A stretch of 64,000 bases of DNA. It comes from Acuticoccus kalidii (GTDB lineage Bacteria > Pseudomonadota > Alphaproteobacteria > Rhizobiales > Amorphaceae). The position numbers were made by a program, and so were the translations under genes. The stretch is from contig NZ_JAKGCS010000024.1 in NCBI RefSeq assembly GCF_021556395.1, positions 310,001-374,000 of the forward strand, in the 5' to 3' direction. Below are positions 61,161 through 64,000 of the stretch, piece after piece; positions within the stretch are counted from its first letter, which is position 1, and every line of letters starts with the position of its first letter. The notes beneath the pieces are model-generated. The model saw only the letters and a list, made by a program, of their open reading frames with translations, searched no databases and was not told the DNA's origin.

Positions 61161-61952
61161 ATGATGGACGAGCCGACACGCGCCCTCGCCGGACGCGCCG
61201 CGATCGTGACGGGGGCGGCACGCGGGATCGGGCTTGCCGCGGCGACGCGCCTTGCCCGCGCGGGTGCCCGCGTCGCATTGATCGACATCGACGCGGCGGC
61301 GCTGTCCGAAGCGGTCGAACCGCTCGCCGCCGAAGGGCTCGCCGTCTTTCCCGTCGAGGCGGACCTGTCGACCCGCGCCGATGCGATCGCCGCCGTCGCG
61401 CTGGTCGGCGAGCGGTTCGGCGGCCTCGACATTCTCGTCAACAACGCCGCGATCGTCGACGACACGCCGCTCGCGGCGCTCGACGACGAACGTTGGCGCG
61501 CGGTGATGGCGGTCAATCTCGACAGCGTATTATGGATGACGCAGGCGGCCTCAGACCTCCTCGCCGCGAGCGAGGCGGGACGGATCGTCAACCTCGCCTC
61601 GACACAAGGCCTTCGCGGCCAGCCCGACGCCCTCGCCTACTCGACGGCGAAAGGTGGGGTGGTGAACCTCACCCGCTCGCTCGCGGTCGATCTCGGCCCG
61701 CTCGGCATCTGCGTCAACGCGGTGGCCCCCGGCTTCATCGACACCCGCATGGCGCGGATGCCGGACGGCGGGCACGAGCATACGAGCGACTGGTACCAGG
61801 ACATCTACGTCAAGCACGGGCGCATGCCGCTCCGCCGCGCCGGCACGCCCGAGGACGTCGCCGGGCCGATCCTCTTCCTCGCCGGCGACGATGCACGCTA
61901 CATCACCGGCCAGATCCTCGTGGTCGATGGCGGCTTCACCGCGACCTACTGA
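61161..61952 (+). CDS. SDR family oxidoreductase
   Basis: A 263-aa classical SDR. Cofactor motif TGAARGIG, acidic DIDAAAL after the second strand (NAD preference), NNAAI, the serine in NLASTQG, and Y-x-x-x-K in LAYSTAKGG. C-terminal GQILVVDGGFTATY. It is paired with the SelA-like gene 7 bases upstream and probably acts on the same substrate. The 3' end lies 10 bases from a convergent gene. Confidence 0.92.
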   Translation: MMDEPTRALAGRAAIVTGAARGIGLAAATRLARAGARVALIDIDAAALSEAVEPLAAEGLAVFPVEADLSTRADAIAAVALVGERFGGLDILVNNAAIVDDTPLAALDDERWRAVMAVNLDSVLWMTQAASDLLAASEAGRIVNLASTQGLRGQPDALAYSTAKGGVVNLTRSLAVDLGPLGICVNAVAPGFIDTRMARMPDGGHEHTSDWYQDIYVKHGRMPLRRAGTPEDVAGPILFLAGDDARYITGQILVVDGGFTATY

Positions 61953-61961
61953 GCGCCGTTC

Positions 61962-63566
61962 TCAGATCCCGTGCTCGACGATGAAACGGCGCACGGCGTC
62001 GAAACACACCTTCCACGCCGGCTCCCGATCGAGAAGGATGTGATTGCGGCTGTCGAGCGGGACGAAACGCGCATTCTTGATCCCCGCCGCGATCGCGCGC
62101 CCCTGCTCGAGCGGGATCCGCTGATCGTCGCGCGAGTGGAGCACGATCGTCGGCGCCTGCACCGCGGCGAGCCGGTCGCGCACGTCGATATAGCCGAACG
62201 CGTCCTGGAATCGCGCCGCGTTCTCCGGCGATGTCGTCTGGCGTTGGAACTCGTCGAACCAGGCAAGGTCCGCCGCGCTCGCCTCGGGCATGAAGGTCTG
62301 CGAGAAAATGTGCCGGTAGGCGGGATTGTCGGTGCCCCAGCCGAGCTTGGTAAGCTCCATCACCGCCTCGCGGCGGGCCTGCTCCTCCGCGCTCGCCGAG
62401 ATCCGCCAGCCGGCCGCATAGCCGCCGACCAGGATGAGACCCGAGACGCGCTCGGGATGGCGCACCGCATATTCGATCGACACCGCGCAGCCTTGTGAGA
62501 CGCCGAGCAGCGGGAAACGCTCCAGCGCGAGGGCGTCGGCGACCGCCTCGAGATCGTCGACGAAGGCATCGAAGCTGAGATCGTCGACGTCCCAATCGGA
62601 GAGACCACACCCGCGCTCGTCATAGCGGATGAAGGTGCGTTGGCGCGAGACGGCCTCGAAGCTGCGGCCCCAGATCGGGCTCGCCCAATCGAATTCGAGG
62701 TGGTTCAGCCAATTGGCCGTCTTCAGGATCGGTGGGCCTTCGCCGATGGTGGCATACGCGATCTTGGTGCCGTCGCGCGTGGTGCAGAAGCCGATCCTTT
62801 GGGCGCGGAGGGCGCGGCGGCGGGTCAGCGTCTGTGGTCGCCCCGCCCGCATGAGCGCTTGCCGGGCGAGCGAGACGTCGCCGAGCGGCGTGCGCGCAGG
62901 ATGCTCCGGTGCCGTCTCGGCCTGAGGGGCGGACGCCGGCTCGCCGGACGCGCCGTTCGTCGCGGGGCCGGGCCCGGCCACCTTGCGATAGGCCTCGACC
63001 CCAACGGGATCGATGCTTTGCCAGATGCGAAGCCATTTCTCGGCCGCAAGGCGGCCGATCGCCGGATGGCTGACGAGGCGTTCGAGGACGAGGACGCGCG
63101 CCGTCCGCGCATCGTGACGGGACACCGTGAGCCAGGTGTCGAAAGCCGGATCGCCGACCCCGTCGAGCCCGTCGAGAAAGATCTGACTGAGGCGGTCCTC
63201 CATCGTCTCGAGGTCCGAAAGGTCGATGAGGTCGCGCCGCTTCAAGCGCGTTTCGATCTCGCCGAGATCGGTCCACACGCCGTCCGGGTCGAAACTGACG
63301 CGCTCGCGATCGGCGACGATGTGCGTCTTCAGCGGCGTGTCGACCACCTTGCGCAGCTTGGTGAGGGACCAGCGCAGTGCCGCCTTCGGATCGTCGGGCA
63401 GGCTCCAAAAGAGTTCGCACAGACGCTCGCGCCGATGCGGCCGTCCGGTCGCGACGAGGAAGGCGAGGAGCGCCCGCGCCTTCCTCGATGCCGGTAAGGC
63501 GACGGGAGCGCCGTCGAGGGTGACGCGGAGCTCGCCAAAGAGCGAGATCCCGAGATTGGGCTCCAT
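61962..63566 (-). CDS. SARP-like DNA-binding domain fused to alpha/beta hydrolase
   Basis: A 534-aa two-domain protein. The N-terminus (about 1-100) reads as a winged-helix of the OmpR/SARP type: ISLFGELRVTLDGAPVALPASRKARALLAFL then RERLCELFWSLPDDPKAALRWSLTKLRKVV. A helical region follows to about 210, then a proline and alanine-rich linker. The C-terminal alpha/beta hydrolase (about 260-534) has the nucleophile elbow GVSQGC, an aspartate in HSRDDQRIP and a histidine in DSRNHILLDRE. GGGAGGG precedes ATG 63566. The hydrolase may act as a ligand sensor for the DNA-binding half. Confidence 0.82.
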   Translation of the reverse strand: MEPNLGISLFGELRVTLDGAPVALPASRKARALLAFLVATGRPHRRERLCELFWSLPDDPKAALRWSLTKLRKVVDTPLKTHIVADRERVSFDPDGVWTDLGEIETRLKRRDLIDLSDLETMEDRLSQIFLDGLDGVGDPAFDTWLTVSRHDARTARVLVLERLVSHPAIGRLAAEKWLRIWQSIDPVGVEAYRKVAGPGPATNGASGEPASAPQAETAPEHPARTPLGDVSLARQALMRAGRPQTLTRRRALRAQRIGFCTTRDGTKIAYATIGEGPPILKTANWLNHLEFDWASPIWGRSFEAVSRQRTFIRYDERGCGLSDWDVDDLSFDAFVDDLEAVADALALERFPLLGVSQGCAVSIEYAVRHPERVSGLILVGGYAAGWRISASAEEQARREAVMELTKLGWGTDNPAYRHIFSQTFMPEASAADLAWFDEFQRQTTSPENAARFQDAFGYIDVRDRLAAVQAPTIVLHSRDDQRIPLEQGRAIAAGIKNARFVPLDSRNHILLDREPAWKVCFDAVRRFIVEHGI

Positions 63567-64000
63567 CCGGCCCTCCCATCCCTGCCACGACGCAAATACA
63601 ACGCTCGCCCCACGCAATTCCGTCGCGGGCGACAACGCTCGCCACAACGCTGACGACAACGCCCCGCCCTCAGCTCTGCAAAGACGGGGCCAGGCCGAAT
63701 GCCGCGGCGCGTCACTCCCTTTTTACGACGAATTCGGGGCCCGGTCTCGGCCGGGATGGTTGGATGACAGTTTACGCCGACACGGACGCACGGACGAGCG
63801 CACCGCACCGGATCGCGGCGACGCCCCTGTCACGGCTCCGCGCCGGCGCGAACCATGCCGGACACGGTCGCGCCGCCCTCAGCGTCTCCCGACCTCGCGA
63901 TGAACGCGGTCGAGGCGGAAAGGGTTGCGGCGAAATCCGTCCGCTTCCGCCGCGCCCGGTGACGATCAAACGAGGCCTCGACCGACACAGCGTGCGTCGC
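63567..64000. other. Region upstream of the SARP-hydrolase gene
   Basis: 434 bases to the window end. Apart from the ACAACGCT direct repeats at 63598-63663 I see no gene; frames here are low-complexity and arginine-rich. Confidence 0.45.
63598..63663. repeat. Direct repeats ACAACGCT upstream of the SARP-hydrolase gene
   Basis: ACAACGCT or ACAACGCC occurs at 63598, 63632, 63644 and 63656; the last three are exactly 12 bases apart, and the first two are followed by the same CGCC. Direct repeats near one helical turn are typical sites for SARP/OmpR-type proteins. They lie 31-97 bases upstream of the gene that encodes one. Confidence 0.6.

Noticed and set aside
1..64000. Search for tRNA and rRNA genes
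   Set aside because: I saw no cloverleaf with the conserved GGTTCGA-type arm in the intergenic gaps and no rRNA sequence; a covariance-model scan would be needed to be certain.

Overview
The window is GC-rich DNA (AT-richer only near 33.2-33.9 kb and 53.9-54.1 kb) from an alphaproteobacterium, most probably a Hyphomicrobiales (Rhizobiales)-type heterotroph. This rests on the guaB-rsmB-guaA arrangement, two TRAP systems plus a urea ABC transporter, many FCD-type GntR regulators and SDR enzymes, and high-GC codon use. I saw no rRNA, tRNA, insertion sequence, phage gene or CRISPR array. Genus is not resolved.

Layout. (1) 1-11.3 kb, plus strand: a TRAP-TAXI transporter (permease cut by the window edge), ATP-dependent hydantoinase/oxoprolinase subunits HyuA and HyuB, a class I/II aminotransferase, an FCD GntR regulator, an M29/NicX-like metalloenzyme and a beta-propeller protein of unknown role. 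This reads as an uptake and ring-opening module for a cyclic amide or hydantoin. (2) 11.3-24.7 kb: housekeeping genes guaA, rsmB, guaB (minus), an MFS exporter (plus), rlmE, a Ppx/GppA phosphatase and a YhaO/YhaN-like nuclease-ATPase pair (minus). A 157-bp near-palindrome lies between guaA and rsmB. (3) 25-31 kb: the urtABCDE urea importer behind a sigma-54-type promoter, followed by a divergent SDR. (4) 31.9-41.3 kb: a RecD-like helicase, an AT-rich gene-poor stretch, YjbQ, a small exported protein, gloA, an outer-membrane protein, dsbB with a 51-aa partner, hemN behind an FNR-like box, an SDR and an exported acetamidase/formamidase-like enzyme.

(5) 41.5-51.4 kb: a divergent catabolic locus. 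Going left: a serine-glyoxylate-type aminotransferase, TRAP DctP-DctQ-DctM, an enoyl-CoA hydratase and a CaiB/BaiF CoA-transferase. Going right: a 972-aa FAD/Fe-S D-2-hydroxyacid dehydrogenase and an FCD GntR regulator. A perfect 16-bp palindrome sits between the two arms. (6) 51.5-62 kb: a D-amino-acid-flavoured set: hydroxyproline 2-epimerase, a ClC antiporter, a diguanylate cyclase, hydantoin racemase, N-carbamoyl-D-amino acid hydrolase, a D-cysteine desulfhydrase/cysteate lyase-type enzyme behind four 26-bp iterons, an Asp/Glu racemase, a SelA-like PLP enzyme and an SDR. (7) 62-63.6 kb: a SARP-like DNA-binding domain fused to an alpha/beta hydrolase, with direct repeats upstream.

Taken together, the accessory genes import organic nitrogen (urea, hydantoin-like rings, amino or hydroxy acids) and convert non-protein or D-configured amino acids into central metabolites. 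A recurring detail is a stem-loop 14-23 bases downstream of the solute-binding-protein gene in all three transporter operons.
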